The notes under the pieces are model-generated. The model searched no databases, was not told the origin of the DNA, and saw only the letters and a program-made list of their open reading frames with translations. The translations under genes and the position numbers were made by a program. Positions 16,645 through 26,254 of a stretch of DNA of 40,413 nt are shown one piece after another; position 1 is the stretch's first letter; each line of letters opens with the position of its first letter. Location: assembly GCF_009192995.1 (NCBI RefSeq), contig NZ_SDID01000010.1, forward strand, positions 1-40,413, written 5' to 3'. The stretch comes from Sulfurimonas indica (GTDB taxonomy: Bacteria > Campylobacterota > Campylobacteria > Campylobacterales > Sulfurimonadaceae).

Positions 16645-19104
16645 TTAACCTTTAATTACCAGGTTGACAAGTTTTTTAGGAACAACAATCTCTTTGACTA
16701 TCTCTTTATCCTCAAGCCACTTGGAAACTTCAGCTTTTGCGGCTTCTATGATATCCTCTTTTGAAGCATCGTGTGCAACTTCAATCTCTCCACGTTTTTT
16801 CCCGTTAACAGAAACACCTAAAGAGATACTCTCTTCTACAAAAACTTCTTCAATAATCTCCTGTTTTGTAAAGTTTTTGAGATTAAAATATTTTTCACTT
16901 ATCTCTGAGGCTGTATGTGGAATGACAGGCTCCATTATAGAAGTCAAAATCCAATACGCTTCACTCCATACATCAACATTGCTTTGCGCATTGAGTGCAT
17001 TCATCGCTTCCATAACACCTGCTATCATCGTATTAAATGTATAACGCTCGTTATAAACTTCTTCGGCACGTTTTAAGGCTTCATAAACTTTTTTACGAGC
17101 AAATTTTTCCTCTTTTCTTAGACTTGCATGTTCAATTTCAGGTTTTTGCTCACATGCAACTACATTAGCGCTTCTCTCATAAAAACGTTTGATAAATCGA
17201 AATGCACCCTCAACAGCACTGTCATTCCACTCTAACTCTTGTGTTGGCGGTGCAGCAAAAAGAATAAAAAGACGGGCAGTATCTGCACCATACTTTTCAA
17301 TGATAGCATCAGGATCAACGGTATTGCCTTTTGATTTAGACATTTTAGCACCATCTTTTAGCACCATTCCCTGCGTGAGCAGTCTATCAAATGGTTCATC
17401 AAAATCAAGGTATCCCAAATCACGGAAGACTTTTGTAAAGAAACGTGCATAAAGTAGATGAAGTACCGCATGCTCAATTCCACCGATGTAGTGATCAACA
17501 CCCATCCAGTACTTAATCTGTTCAGCAGAAAACGCCTCTTTTTCCCAGTTCTGCGGTGATGCACAAAAACGTAAGAAGTACCAGCTAGATTCAACAAATG
17601 TATCCATAGTATCTGTCTCACGAGTCGCATCTTTGCCACACTCAGGACATTTACAGTGTTTCCATGTTGGATGTTTTTCAAGTGGATTACCCTCACCTGT
17701 AATCTCAATATCTTCAGGAAGTGCGATAGGGAGGTTCTCTTTTTTCTCCATCACAAGACCACACGAGTCACAGTGAACAAAAGGAATCGGTGCACCCCAG
17801 TAACGCTGACGGCTCACACCCCAATCTTTGAGTTTATAGTTTGTTGTCTTCTTCCCTAGATTTTTTGCTTCAAACATCTCGATGATTTTAGCTTGTGCCT
17901 CTTTAGAATTCATGCCCTCAAACTCATCAGAGTTTATAAGCTTTCCAACTTCCGTAAATGCTGATTTGCTAAAGTCATGCTCACCCTCATACGGCTCAAT
18001 TACCGGATTGATTGGAAGGTCATATTTTTTAGCAAAATCATAGTCTCTCTCATCATGAGCAGGTACTGCCATAACAGCCCCGCTACCATAATCCATCAAC
18101 ACAAAATTTGCTATCCACACAGGAACAGTTTTACCCGTAAGCGGATGTACAACATTCAGCCCCAACGCCAAACCTGATTTCTCTTTTTGTCTATCAATTG
18201 AAGAGGCATTTTTCATCGTATTGATTGCTGCTACTGTAGTCTCATCAAGTAAGCCATTATCGATCATATACGTAACGATTTCATGCTCAGGGGCTAAAGC
18301 TGTATAGCTTACACCATAGATAGTATCCGGACGTGTTGTAAAGACATCAAAGCTCTCAAACTTGCTATCAAGTTTTGCTTTGCTTGCTTCATCAAAGTAG
18401 AGGTCAAATGCCAAACCATTTGATTTACCTATCCAGTTCTCCTGCATTGTAAGAACTTGCTTCGGCCAGCCATATTCTAACTTTTTGAGGTCTTCTAAAA
18501 GCTCATCAGCATACTTCGTAATTTTAAAGTAGTACTGATTCATATCTTTTTTCACTATCGGAGTATCACAGCGCCAACAGCATCCGTCAATCACCTGTTC
18601 ATTTGCAAGAACAGTCTGGTCATGCGGACACCAGTTAAGCATCCCTTTTTCACGGTATAAAAGCCCTGCATTGTACATATCTATAATAAAGCCCTGCTCA
18701 AATTTCGTATAGAGCTCATCCGAAGTTGCTAGTTCACGTTTGCGTGAAAATGAAAAACCAAGCGAATAGAACTCGTTTTTCATATAGTCTATATTGTCAT
18801 AAGTCCAAGATTTTGGATGACTTCCGTTTTTGATAGCTGCATTTTCCGCAGGCATACCGAAACTGTCAAATCCGATTGGATGCAGAACATTTTTGCCCTG
18901 CTGTCTGTGATATCTTGCAAAAGCATCAGAGATTGAGTAGTTTCTCACATGTCCCATATGTAATCTTCCACTCGGAAATGGAAACATCGAAAGGATATAC
19001 TTCTTCTCTTGTGTGAAATCTTCACTCGGCTCAAAACTCTCGTTTTTTTTCCAATACTCTTGCCATTTTTTTTCTATATTTTTTGCACTATATTCCAAGG
19101 TCAT
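16645..19104 (-). CDS. leuS: Leucyl-tRNA synthetase
   Basis: The 819-residue class I synthetase charges tRNA-Leu. The HIGH-type motif HMGH is at 49-52 ([14 protein letters not shown]) and KMSKS at 587-591. A CP1 editing domain with a TTRPDTIYG motif lies between them, and Cys pairs (CPHDQ...CCWRC and CDSC...CKCPEC) suggest zinc binding. The C-terminal domain is complete. AGGA precedes ATG 19104. It lies 22 nt after the small membrane protein gene and 3 nt before the LptE-like gene. Confidence 0.97.
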   Translation of the reverse strand: MTLEYSAKNIEKKWQEYWKKNESFEPSEDFTQEKKYILSMFPFPSGRLHMGHVRNYSISDAFARYHRQQGKNVLHPIGFDSFGMPAENAAIKNGSHPKSWTYDNIDYMKNEFYSLGFSFSRKRELATSDELYTKFEQGFIIDMYNAGLLYREKGMLNWCPHDQTVLANEQVIDGCCWRCDTPIVKKDMNQYYFKITKYADELLEDLKKLEYGWPKQVLTMQENWIGKSNGLAFDLYFDEASKAKLDSKFESFDVFTTRPDTIYGVSYTALAPEHEIVTYMIDNGLLDETTVAAINTMKNASSIDRQKEKSGLALGLNVVHPLTGKTVPVWIANFVLMDYGSGAVMAVPAHDERDYDFAKKYDLPINPVIEPYEGEHDFSKSAFTEVGKLINSDEFEGMNSKEAQAKIIEMFEAKNLGKKTTNYKLKDWGVSRQRYWGAPIPFVHCDSCGLVMEKKENLPIALPEDIEITGEGNPLEKHPTWKHCKCPECGKDATRETDTMDTFVESSWYFLRFCASPQNWEKEAFSAEQIKYWMGVDHYIGGIEHAVLHLLYARFFTKVFRDLGYLDFDEPFDRLLTQGMVLKDGAKMSKSKGNTVDPDAIIEKYGADTARLFILFAAPPTQELEWNDSAVEGAFRFIKRFYERSANVVACEQKPEIEHASLRKEEKFARKKVYEALKRAEEVYNERYTFNTMIAGVMEAMNALNAQSNVDVWSEAYWILTSIMEPVIPHTASEISEKYFNLKNFTKQEIIEEVFVEESISLGVSVNGKKRGEIEVAHDASKEDIIEAAKAEVSKWLEDKEIVKEIVVPKKLVNLVIKG

Positions 19105-19126
19105 TATTCCTATTTATTTAAATCTT

Positions 19127-19465
19127 TTAATACTCTTCGTGTGTTTTTGAACTCTCAATGTAGACAAGTCCCATTGAAAACAGATTTGCAATGAGAGCCC
19201 CAATCGAGAGCGCAATTGCCCACGAGTCATCATGAACTATCACTAAAAACACAAATGCAGGAATAAGGTGTAAGTCTGCTACAAGTGATGAAGCCAAAAG
19301 CTCCGCTGAAAGCAGATTTCTTACCCCGATCTTTAAAATTGTCGAGATTAGATTCACACTTGCTGCCATAAACAACGAAATCGCTGTATTTTCATATAAA
19401 AAACCTGCTATTGATGTTAAACTCATCAATGAAAAAAATACGTAAACTACTTTACCCCAATCCAT
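19127..19465 (-). CDS. Small inner-membrane protein between secF and leuS (DUF6394-like)
   Basis: The 112-residue protein has three to four hydrophobic helices (about 5-25, 28-47, 64-80, 83-102) and a charged C-terminal tail. Its ATG overlaps the secF stop (TAATG), so it is translationally coupled to secF. From memory, a protein of this type occurs at this position in other Campylobacterota and is labelled DUF6394, but that name was not checked. The function is unknown. The location suggests a link to Sec export, though position alone does not show it. Confidence 0.8.
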   Translation of the reverse strand: MDWGKVVYVFFSLMSLTSIAGFLYENTAISLFMAASVNLISTILKIGVRNLLSAELLASSLVADLHLIPAFVFLVIVHDDSWAIALSIGALIANLFSMGLVYIESSKTHEEY

Positions 19466-20436
19466 TACATTACTCCTGATTCAAATTGTGCTCTCATTCT
19501 CTCTTTTTCAGCTTCACGTTTTGCTTTTTGGGCCAGTTTTGTGTGATATTTTTTCACATCAAAACCAAAAAGCATCAATATTGGAGAAGCAACAAAGATT
19601 GATGAATATGTACCAACAATTATACCCACAAGAAGCGTAAATGCAAAAGCATGAATAATCTCACCACCAAACATAAAGAGTGTAAATACCACAAAGAATG
19701 TTGTCAATGAAGTCAGTGTCGTACGCGCCAATGTTCTCGTAATGGACTCATTGATAATCTCAGCCAAATTCACATTTTTGGACTTCACTATACCCTCACG
19801 GATACGGTCAAATACAATGATGGTATCGTTAAGTGAATACCCAAGCAGTGTGAGTATCGCAGCAAGGACATCAAGGTTCACATCAATTTTAAAGAGTGCC
19901 ACGGCACCCATTGCAATCGAGACATCATGAATCAGTGCTACGATTGATGCAATCGCAAAACGCCACTCAAATCGAAATGCCACATAGATTAAAATTGCAG
20001 CAACAGAGAGAAAAAGTGCCATAAGCCCTTTCTCTTTTAACTCATTTCCAACTTTTGGACCAACAATGTCCACACGACGAATCTCAAAATTTCCTGTCCC
20101 TTTAAGAGCTTCACGTGTTACATCACCGATATCCTGTGTTACATTGCCTGTCGTTGTCTTCATACGGATAACAACCTCATCAGGCGAACCAAATTCCGTG
20201 ATAGATGCATTATCAAAAAGTTTGTTGCCTTTTAACTGCTCACGCATCTCTTTGATTGGTGCTTCTGTATCATACTTTACCTGAACGATTGTTCCACCGG
20301 CAAAGTCAATACCGTAATTGAGACCTTTTGTCGCCAGAATTGCATACGAAGCAAGAATCAGGATAATAGAAATTGCCATAGCAATTTTTGATTTACCCAT
20401 AAAATCTAGTGGGTGTTTATATTTAAAAAACTCCAT
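19465..20436 (-). CDS. secF: Protein translocase subunit SecF
   Basis: SecF works with SecD, using the proton motive force to finish Sec-dependent export. The 323-residue protein has the expected first helix followed by the GIDFAGG motif, a short periplasmic P1-like domain, and five further membrane helices with the conserved VALIHDVSIAMG and GYSLNDTIIVFDRIRE motifs. The ATG has AAAGGA upstream and follows secD by 2 nt. Confidence 0.97.
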   Translation of the reverse strand: MEFFKYKHPLDFMGKSKIAMAISIILILASYAILATKGLNYGIDFAGGTIVQVKYDTEAPIKEMREQLKGNKLFDNASITEFGSPDEVVIRMKTTTGNVTQDIGDVTREALKGTGNFEIRRVDIVGPKVGNELKEKGLMALFLSVAAILIYVAFRFEWRFAIASIVALIHDVSIAMGAVALFKIDVNLDVLAAILTLLGYSLNDTIIVFDRIREGIVKSKNVNLAEIINESITRTLARTTLTSLTTFFVVFTLFMFGGEIIHAFAFTLLVGIIVGTYSSIFVASPILMLFGFDVKKYHTKLAQKAKREAEKERMRAQFESGVM

Positions 20437-20438
20437 AA

Positions 20439-22004
20439 TTATCCTTTAATCCCAAACCAAAAACGGTAGTTTTTACTTTTGTTCATTTTAGACTCAAGCA
20501 TCTGGTAGATTCCATGTGTACCTAAAATAGCTGTGAGCATTGAAGCTAAAATACCAATACTCATCGTAATTGCAAAACCTTTAATAGCACCTGTACCATA
20601 CACATAAAGGACAATTGACGCAATTAACGTCGTAATATTTGCATCTAAAATAGCACGCATCGCATTTGCATATCCATCTTCGATAGCTTTATGCATCGAT
20701 TTGCCTTCATAGATAAGCTCACGGATCCTCTCAGTGATAATTACATTGGCATCAACTGCCATACCGACAGTTAATACAATACCAGCCATACCAGGAAGTG
20801 TCAGTGTCGCACCAAAAAGACTCATTACCGCTAAAAGAATAAAAAGATTGGCAATAAGCGCAATATTTGCAATAATACCAGCCATACGATAGTAAATAAT
20901 CATAAAGACAATTACTAAAACAAAACCACCGATTAGTGCTACCATAGAAGCCTTAATACTATCCGCTCCCAAGCTTGGTCCAACGGAGCGTTTCTCCATC
21001 AAATAAATCGGTGCAAGAAGTGCTCCTGAGCGAAGTGCAATCGCTAAATCTTTTGCTTCTAAAACTGTATAGTTCCCAGAGATCTGTCCAGCACCACCAC
21101 CAATACGCTCGTTAATATTTGGAGCTGAAAAAACCTTCCCGTCTAAAACAATCGCAAGACGTTTACCGACATTTGCTCCGGTAAAGTCACCAAATATCTC
21201 TGCACCTTCGGCATTGAGTTTAAAGTTAATGACCGGACGGTTATTTTGGTCAAAGCCGACATTTGCATTGGTAAGCATACTGCCGTCTAAGATAGGAATC
21301 TCATGAACAAGATATTTGATTTTAGGATTTTTTGCATCCGGTAAAATCACATCACCATACGATGCGGCATCTGCATCACTCATATTATAAACACGAGCAT
21401 TTCTATCTTCATCAACAGCCATAAGCTCTAATTTTGCAGCACGGCTGATAAGCTCACGTGCACGCTGCTCTTCTTCGGGAGTCTTGATACCTGCAAGTTC
21501 TACAAGGATCTTCTCCTCTCCTTGACGTGCAACGATTGGCTCTGAAAGTCCAAATTGGTCAAGTCTGTTTCTGATTGTCTCGATTGCCTGCGTGATTGCC
21601 AGTTTTTTGATTTTCTCAATCTCTTGCGGTGTAAATGAAACAGTGATCACACTGTCGTTTGTTGCAACTTTTGCACCCTCGATTTTAGATAAAAACTCAT
21701 CAAATGATTTTATCTCATCACTGTCAAGCACTTCAACACGTACACTGTTTTCATCAAATGTCAGTCCATCTATCAAGATGTCATTTCTATCTGCAAAGTG
21801 CTTGACACTCGCAGCGATGGACTTGATACGGGATTTTAACGCTTCATCGGTTTTTACGCCCAAAAGCATATGCAGACCACCTTGAAGGTCAAGGCCTAAA
21901 GTTATTTTTTTTCCACCTTGCGTCTGCAGAAGTGATGGGACAGAAAAAACTACCCCAAATACAATTGCTAATGCAAAGATGACTATTCTGTAATTAAGCT
22001 TCAT
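20439..22004 (-). CDS. secD: Protein translocase subunit SecD
   Basis: The 521-residue SecD subunit has an N-terminal helix, LGLDLQGG, a large periplasmic P1 region, and a C-terminal membrane domain with the GMAVDANVIITERIRE motif. Three starts are possible: TTG 22022, ATG 22010 and ATG 22004. The last is preferred because AAGAAG lies about 7 nt upstream and the protein then begins MKLNYR just before the membrane helix. The start lies inside the end of yajC (11-nt overlap), which indicates coupling. Confidence 0.96.
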   Translation of the reverse strand: MKLNYRIVIFALAIVFGVVFSVPSLLQTQGGKKITLGLDLQGGLHMLLGVKTDEALKSRIKSIAASVKHFADRNDILIDGLTFDENSVRVEVLDSDEIKSFDEFLSKIEGAKVATNDSVITVSFTPQEIEKIKKLAITQAIETIRNRLDQFGLSEPIVARQGEEKILVELAGIKTPEEEQRARELISRAAKLELMAVDEDRNARVYNMSDADAASYGDVILPDAKNPKIKYLVHEIPILDGSMLTNANVGFDQNNRPVINFKLNAEGAEIFGDFTGANVGKRLAIVLDGKVFSAPNINERIGGGAGQISGNYTVLEAKDLAIALRSGALLAPIYLMEKRSVGPSLGADSIKASMVALIGGFVLVIVFMIIYYRMAGIIANIALIANLFILLAVMSLFGATLTLPGMAGIVLTVGMAVDANVIITERIRELIYEGKSMHKAIEDGYANAMRAILDANITTLIASIVLYVYGTGAIKGFAITMSIGILASMLTAILGTHGIYQMLESKMNKSKNYRFWFGIKG

Positions 22005-22260
22005 CCTCATACTTCTTTGCAATGGAGTCTTTTAAAATTTTTACGATTGTATCATCGTTCATTTTTACAGTAAAAAAGTTCTCTTCAACCTTATGAACAA
22101 CAACGATAAAACCACCATTTGTAACTACTTTATCACCTTTTTTCAAAGACTCCACCATCTCTTTTTTGGCTTTAGCCTCTTTTTGCTGTGGACGAATAAT
22201 TACAAAATACATAATTGCAATTAAAAATATAAACGGTAACAGTTGAGAAATAATTTCCAT
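21994..22260 (-). CDS. yajC: Preprotein translocase accessory subunit YajC
   Basis: The 88-residue protein has one N-terminal membrane helix (about 4-22) followed by the family signature IIRPQQKEAK and a small cytosolic domain (GDKVVTNGGFIVVV). ATG 22260 is chosen over ATG 22269 because AAGGA is 10 nt from the former and only about 1 nt from the latter. It is the first gene of the long minus-strand run and precedes secD and secF as in most bacteria. Confidence 0.95.
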   Translation of the reverse strand: MEIISQLLPFIFLIAIMYFVIIRPQQKEAKAKKEMVESLKKGDKVVTNGGFIVVVHKVEENFFTVKMNDDTIVKILKDSIAKKYEDEA

Positions 22261-22292
22261 GACTGGCATATCCTTTAGTTAAAATTGTAGGG

Positions 22293-22298
22293 ATTATA
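22293..22298 (-). promoter_or_regulatory. Candidate -10 element for the yajC-secD-secF run
   Basis: The minus strand reads TTTTGTATAATCC, an extended TATAAT box, with a predicted start near 22286 and about 25 nt of leader to yajC ATG 22260. No other obvious promoter was noticed in the gene junctions downstream as far as 8352. Confidence 0.5.
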
Positions 22299-22342
22299 CA
22301 AAACTTATACTAACATACTTATAAATTGTGTACAATTTCATC

Positions 22343-23548
22343 ATGAATAAATTAATAAAAGAGATTTTACTAGGAATTTTCACAGCATTTTTACTCGGTG
22401 CATTTATCTATTTAGAACATTTTGGACTGAGTTATAAAATCATCAATACAGCTCTTGGTTTGGCTGCCTTTGCAATGCTTTTATATCTACCCAAAAAATC
22501 TATTCTTGTTTTTGGTTTTTTTACTGGTCTGCTTTGGTTTTACTGGATAGGCTACAGTTTTAAGTATCAGGGTATCAGCTATATGGAACCCATCATTACT
22601 GTTGCTTTTGGTTTTATCTATCTGCTTTTTTTTCTACCGCTCTATTTTACAAACAATGCTCTTATCAGAGCTTTTTTACTCTTTGGACTTAGCTTTTTTG
22701 AGCCCTTAGACTGGAACTGGATGCAGTTAGAGCTCCCTTTTGTTAACAGCTATATCGGTATCTATAAATACCAGTTTGCTGCAGTGCTTTTAGCACTTTC
22801 ATTACCCTCGCTTATGCCAAAGAAGTATAAATATCTACCTCTTGTTTTACTCATTGCAGCACTCAATTATGGATACCCTCCACAATATGATGCACCTCTT
22901 AAGATAAAACTTATCCAAACAGAGATAAAGCAAGAGGACAAATGGCAAAGAGAAAACCTTTATCCAACAGTTTATGCAATGTTTCAAGAGATACAAAAAG
23001 CAATCAAGGAAGGCTATGATGTTATAATCTTACCTGAGTCGGTGTTCCCTCTTTTTATGAACAAAACACCAAAACTCATAGAGAACTTAGAAAAATTTTC
23101 TCAAAAAATCACGATTGTTGCAGGTTCACTTTTAAAAGAAAACAGGAAAAATTACAATGTGACCTATATGTTTCAAAACGGCTCTTATAAAATTGCAAAA
23201 AAACTGGTTCTAGTCCCTTTCGGCGAATATATTCCCCTGCCAAAGTTTGCACAAAAATTTATTAATGATACTTTTTTCAATGGTGCAAGTGATTTTGTAA
23301 CAGCAACAAAGCCGACAGATTTTCTCATCAAAGGCGTAAAATTTCGAAATGCTATCTGCTATGAAGCGACCTGTCAAGAGATCTATGAAGGTGATGTGAA
23401 ATATCTTATAGCAATCAGTAATAATGCATGGTTTGCTCCGTCAATAGAGCCAACGCTGCAAAAACTTCTTTTAGAGTATTGTGCCCGTAAAAATGGTGTT
23501 ACAATTTATCATTCAGCCAATTATAAAGGTACAGGGGTCATTAAATAA
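22343..23548 (+). CDS. lnt: Apolipoprotein N-acyltransferase, short C-terminus
   Basis: Lnt adds the third acyl chain to lipoproteins in the inner membrane. The protein (401 residues from ATG 22343) has about six N-terminal helices and a nitrilase domain with the catalytic triad visible: E232 (LPESVFP), K287 (KKLVLVPFGEY) and C339 (ICYEATC). It stops at TGVIK, around the equivalent of the ATNNG...AVI segment in E. coli Lnt, so the final periplasmic tail and last membrane helix of the longer family members are missing. An in-frame GTG at 22328 is also possible. No Shine-Dalgarno sequence is seen, and TACAAT at 22331-22336 would start transcription at the ATG itself. Confidence 0.93.
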   Translation: MNKLIKEILLGIFTAFLLGAFIYLEHFGLSYKIINTALGLAAFAMLLYLPKKSILVFGFFTGLLWFYWIGYSFKYQGISYMEPIITVAFGFIYLLFFLPLYFTNNALIRAFLLFGLSFFEPLDWNWMQLELPFVNSYIGIYKYQFAAVLLALSLPSLMPKKYKYLPLVLLIAALNYGYPPQYDAPLKIKLIQTEIKQEDKWQRENLYPTVYAMFQEIQKAIKEGYDVIILPESVFPLFMNKTPKLIENLEKFSQKITIVAGSLLKENRKNYNVTYMFQNGSYKIAKKLVLVPFGEYIPLPKFAQKFINDTFFNGASDFVTATKPTDFLIKGVKFRNAICYEATCQEIYEGDVKYLIAISNNAWFAPSIEPTLQKLLLEYCARKNGVTIYHSANYKGTGVIK

Positions 23549-23554
23549 TCTTAC

Positions 23555-23576
23555 TATAATCTACATTAGATATAAT
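23555..23576 (+). promoter_or_regulatory. Two tandem -10 boxes for ppk
   Basis: TATAAT occurs at 23555-23560 and again at 23571-23576, just after the lnt stop and upstream of the ppk start. Either would give a short leader. No good -35 sequence was found for either. Confidence 0.4.
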
Positions 23577-23605
23577 AAGGAAAAATACAGAGGATTACGA
23601 TTAAT

Positions 23606-25702
23606 ATGTTAAATTTAAAAAATCCAAATCTTTATAATAACCGTGAAATATCTTGGCTACAGTTCAATACAAGAGTTTTAAAACAAGCGCAAGATGACTC
23701 ACTTCCTCTGCTAGAACGCCTTAAATTCCTTGCAATTTATGGAACAAATCTTGATGAATTCTATATGATCCGTGTTGCAGGGCTTAAAAAGCTTTTTGCC
23801 GCAGGTATCATTGTCTCAGGACCAGACAAACTCACGCCACTGCAACAGTTGCGTGAGATTCGCTCTTATTTACATCAAGAGCAACAGGTAGTAGAGCATT
23901 GCCGTAGTGAGATTCTCAAAAAGCTTGAACCTGAAGGTATCAGTGTAAAGATATATGAAGAACTCAATAATCAAGAAAAGCATAAAGTAAATCAGTACTT
24001 CAATGAAAATATTTATCCTGTTATTATCCCTATTGCCGTAGATGCGACACACCCTTTCCCACACCTGAACAATCTTAGTTTTGGGCTTATAGTAAAACTG
24101 CGTGACAATGACAATGAAAATATTGAGCGTTTTGGTATTATCCGTGTTCCACGTGTACTGAATCGTTTTGTAGAACTTGAAGGCGGTGTTTATGTTCCTA
24201 TTGAGAGTGTTGTAGAGAAGCATGTCGATGAACTCTTTCCAGGCTACAGTCTTATTAAGTATGCACCATTTCGCGTAACAAGAAATGCGGACATTGCCAT
24301 CGAAGAGGAAGAAGCCGACGACTTTATGGAGATACTTGAAGAGGGACTCAAACTTCGCCGTAAAGGAGAGATGGTCCGTCTAGAAGTGGGTTCCAACGCC
24401 GATGCGGAGATTATCAATTTTATCAACAAACATACCAATGTCTATAAGGATGATATCTATACTTTCCATACATTCTTAAATCTTGCATCGCTGTGGCAGA
24501 TAGTCTCCAACCGAGATTTTGCACATCTTCTACTGCCACCATTCAAGCCAAAACTTCTACCACCATTTGATACGAGTGAAGATATCTTTGCAACTTTAGA
24601 GAAGCAAGATATCTTAATGTACCACCCGTATGAGAGCTTTGAACCGGTTGTCAAACTCATTCAAACAGCAGCAAAAGACCCCGATGTCGTATCTATCAAG
24701 ATGACACTCTATCGTTCCGGGACAAACTCTCCAATCGTTAAAGCCCTCATGGATGCAAGTGAGAGTGGTAAACAGGTAACTGTTATGGTTGAACTAAAAG
24801 CCCGTTTTGATGAAGAGAACAACCTTATCTGGGCAAAAGCGCTGGAGAAATCAGGTGCACATGTTATTTACGGTATCAAAGGCTTTAAGGTCCATGCAAA
24901 AGCAGCTCTGGTCACGCGTAGAAAAAATGGTAAACTCAAACAGTACGCGCACTTAGGCACAGGAAACTATAACCCTAGTACGGCAAAAATATACACAGAT
25001 ATGAGTTATATGACAAGTAAAGATGTTGTCACAAACGACCTAACCCGTTTTTTCCACTTTTTAACAGGCTTTAGTAAAAAAGGAAAGCTCAACGAGCTCT
25101 ATATGGCACCCTCACAGATAAAACCAAAACTCCTTTCACTCATTCATAATGAAACACGTCAGGGTAGTAATGGGCATATCATTGCAAAAGTGAACTCTTT
25201 GGTTGATGAAGATGTTATCCGTGCACTCTATAAGGCAAGTCAGGCAGGTGTAAAAGTAGAACTTATTGTTCGAGGTATCTGTTGTTTGAAACCGGGTATC
25301 GAAGGCGTGAGTGAGAACGTCAGAGTTATCTCCATTCTAGGAAAATATCTTGAACATGCCCGTGCATTTTATTTTAAAAATGATGCCGCACAGGTATACA
25401 TCTCAAGTGCAGATTGGATGCCAAGAAACTTAGTGCGAAGAATAGAACTTTTAACAGCTGTTAAAGATGAGTCAGCACAACGAAAAATCATTCAAATCCT
25501 TAAACTTCAATGCTCAGACAATGTACTTGCACATGAGCTCAAAAATGACGGGACATATACAAAACTCAAAGCTGATGGAGACAAAGCAATTAACAACCAT
25601 AAACTGTTAGAAGATTATGTTAACAAAATCGCAAAAGCAACGAAAAAAGAGACTTCAACCTATGTTCAGCAACTCGTAAATCGTCTCTTTATAGAAAGCT
25701 AG
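23606..25702 (+). CDS. ppk1: Polyphosphate kinase 1
   Basis: PPK1 makes inorganic polyphosphate from ATP. The 698-residue protein has the full N, H, C1 and C2 domain layout. The autophosphorylated His is H430 (GFKVHAKAAL) and the second conserved His is H584 (YLEHARAF). The ATP-binding region includes HPYESFEPVV (340-349) and LYRSG. AGAGGA lies 11 nt upstream of ATG. Length and motifs are standard. Confidence 0.97.
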   Translation: MLNLKNPNLYNNREISWLQFNTRVLKQAQDDSLPLLERLKFLAIYGTNLDEFYMIRVAGLKKLFAAGIIVSGPDKLTPLQQLREIRSYLHQEQQVVEHCRSEILKKLEPEGISVKIYEELNNQEKHKVNQYFNENIYPVIIPIAVDATHPFPHLNNLSFGLIVKLRDNDNENIERFGIIRVPRVLNRFVELEGGVYVPIESVVEKHVDELFPGYSLIKYAPFRVTRNADIAIEEEEADDFMEILEEGLKLRRKGEMVRLEVGSNADAEIINFINKHTNVYKDDIYTFHTFLNLASLWQIVSNRDFAHLLLPPFKPKLLPPFDTSEDIFATLEKQDILMYHPYESFEPVVKLIQTAAKDPDVVSIKMTLYRSGTNSPIVKALMDASESGKQVTVMVELKARFDEENNLIWAKALEKSGAHVIYGIKGFKVHAKAALVTRRKNGKLKQYAHLGTGNYNPSTAKIYTDMSYMTSKDVVTNDLTRFFHFLTGFSKKGKLNELYMAPSQIKPKLLSLIHNETRQGSNGHIIAKVNSLVDEDVIRALYKASQAGVKVELIVRGICCLKPGIEGVSENVRVISILGKYLEHARAFYFKNDAAQVYISSADWMPRNLVRRIELLTAVKDESAQRKIIQILKLQCSDNVLAHELKNDGTYTKLKADGDKAINNHKLLEDYVNKIAKATKKETSTYVQQLVNRLFIES

Positions 25703-25710
25703 GAGGACGT

Positions 25711-26238
25711 ATGCTTCATAAATTTAAAGATATAACTCCACGTGTAAAAGAAGGAACATGGATAGCACCATCTGCTGATGTTATCGGAGAAGTAACCGTA
25801 GGTAAAGATTGTTCCATCTGGTTTAGCTGTGTTGTGCGTGGAGATGTTCACTATATAAGCATTGGAGATAGAACAAATATTCAAGACCTCTCAATGATTC
25901 ATGTCACACACTATAAAAACGGTGACAAATCGACCGGAAATCCTACTATCATAGGTAATGATGTAACTGTTGGTCATCGAGTAATGTTGCATGGATGCAC
26001 GATAGAAGATGCCTGTTTGATTGGTATGAGCGCAACGATTTTAGATGGTGCAGTTATCGGCAAAGAGAGCATTGTAGGTGCAGGTGCACTTGTAACGAAA
26101 AACAAAGTGTTTCCACCACGAAGTTTAATAGTCGGTAGTCCTGCTAAAGTAGTACGAGAGTTAAATGATGAAGAGGTAGCAGAGCTTTATGCTTCTGCTA
26201 AAAGATATGTGGAATTTAAAAAGGATTATGAAGCATAG
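25711..26238 (+). CDS. Gamma-carbonic-anhydrase-like hexapeptide-repeat protein (YrdA/CaiE type)
   Basis: The 175-residue left-handed beta-helix protein has a series of hexapeptide turns (about 15-135) and a C-terminal helix. Candidate metal ligands of the gamma-carbonic-anhydrase family are present: IHVTH (H64/H67), GHRVMLHGC (H89 and H94), along with the conserved RGDVH and NIQD motifs. AGGAGG lies 4 nt upstream of ATG. It starts 8 nt after ppk and probably shares its transcript. Many such proteins have no proven anhydrase activity, so the enzymatic role is uncertain. Confidence 0.9.
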   Translation: MLHKFKDITPRVKEGTWIAPSADVIGEVTVGKDCSIWFSCVVRGDVHYISIGDRTNIQDLSMIHVTHYKNGDKSTGNPTIIGNDVTVGHRVMLHGCTIEDACLIGMSATILDGAVIGKESIVGAGALVTKNKVFPPRSLIVGSPAKVVRELNDEEVAELYASAKRYVEFKKDYEA

Positions 26239-26254
26239 ATTATAAAAATCTATG
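26234..26254. terminator. Hairpin shared by two convergent genes
   Basis: CATAGATT (26234-26241) and AATCTATG (26247-26254) form an 8-bp stem with a 5-nt loop. The stop codons of the anhydrase-like gene (26236-26238) and argJ (26250-26252) both lie inside the stem. The U-tract is weak on both strands, so termination efficiency is uncertain. Confidence 0.5.
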
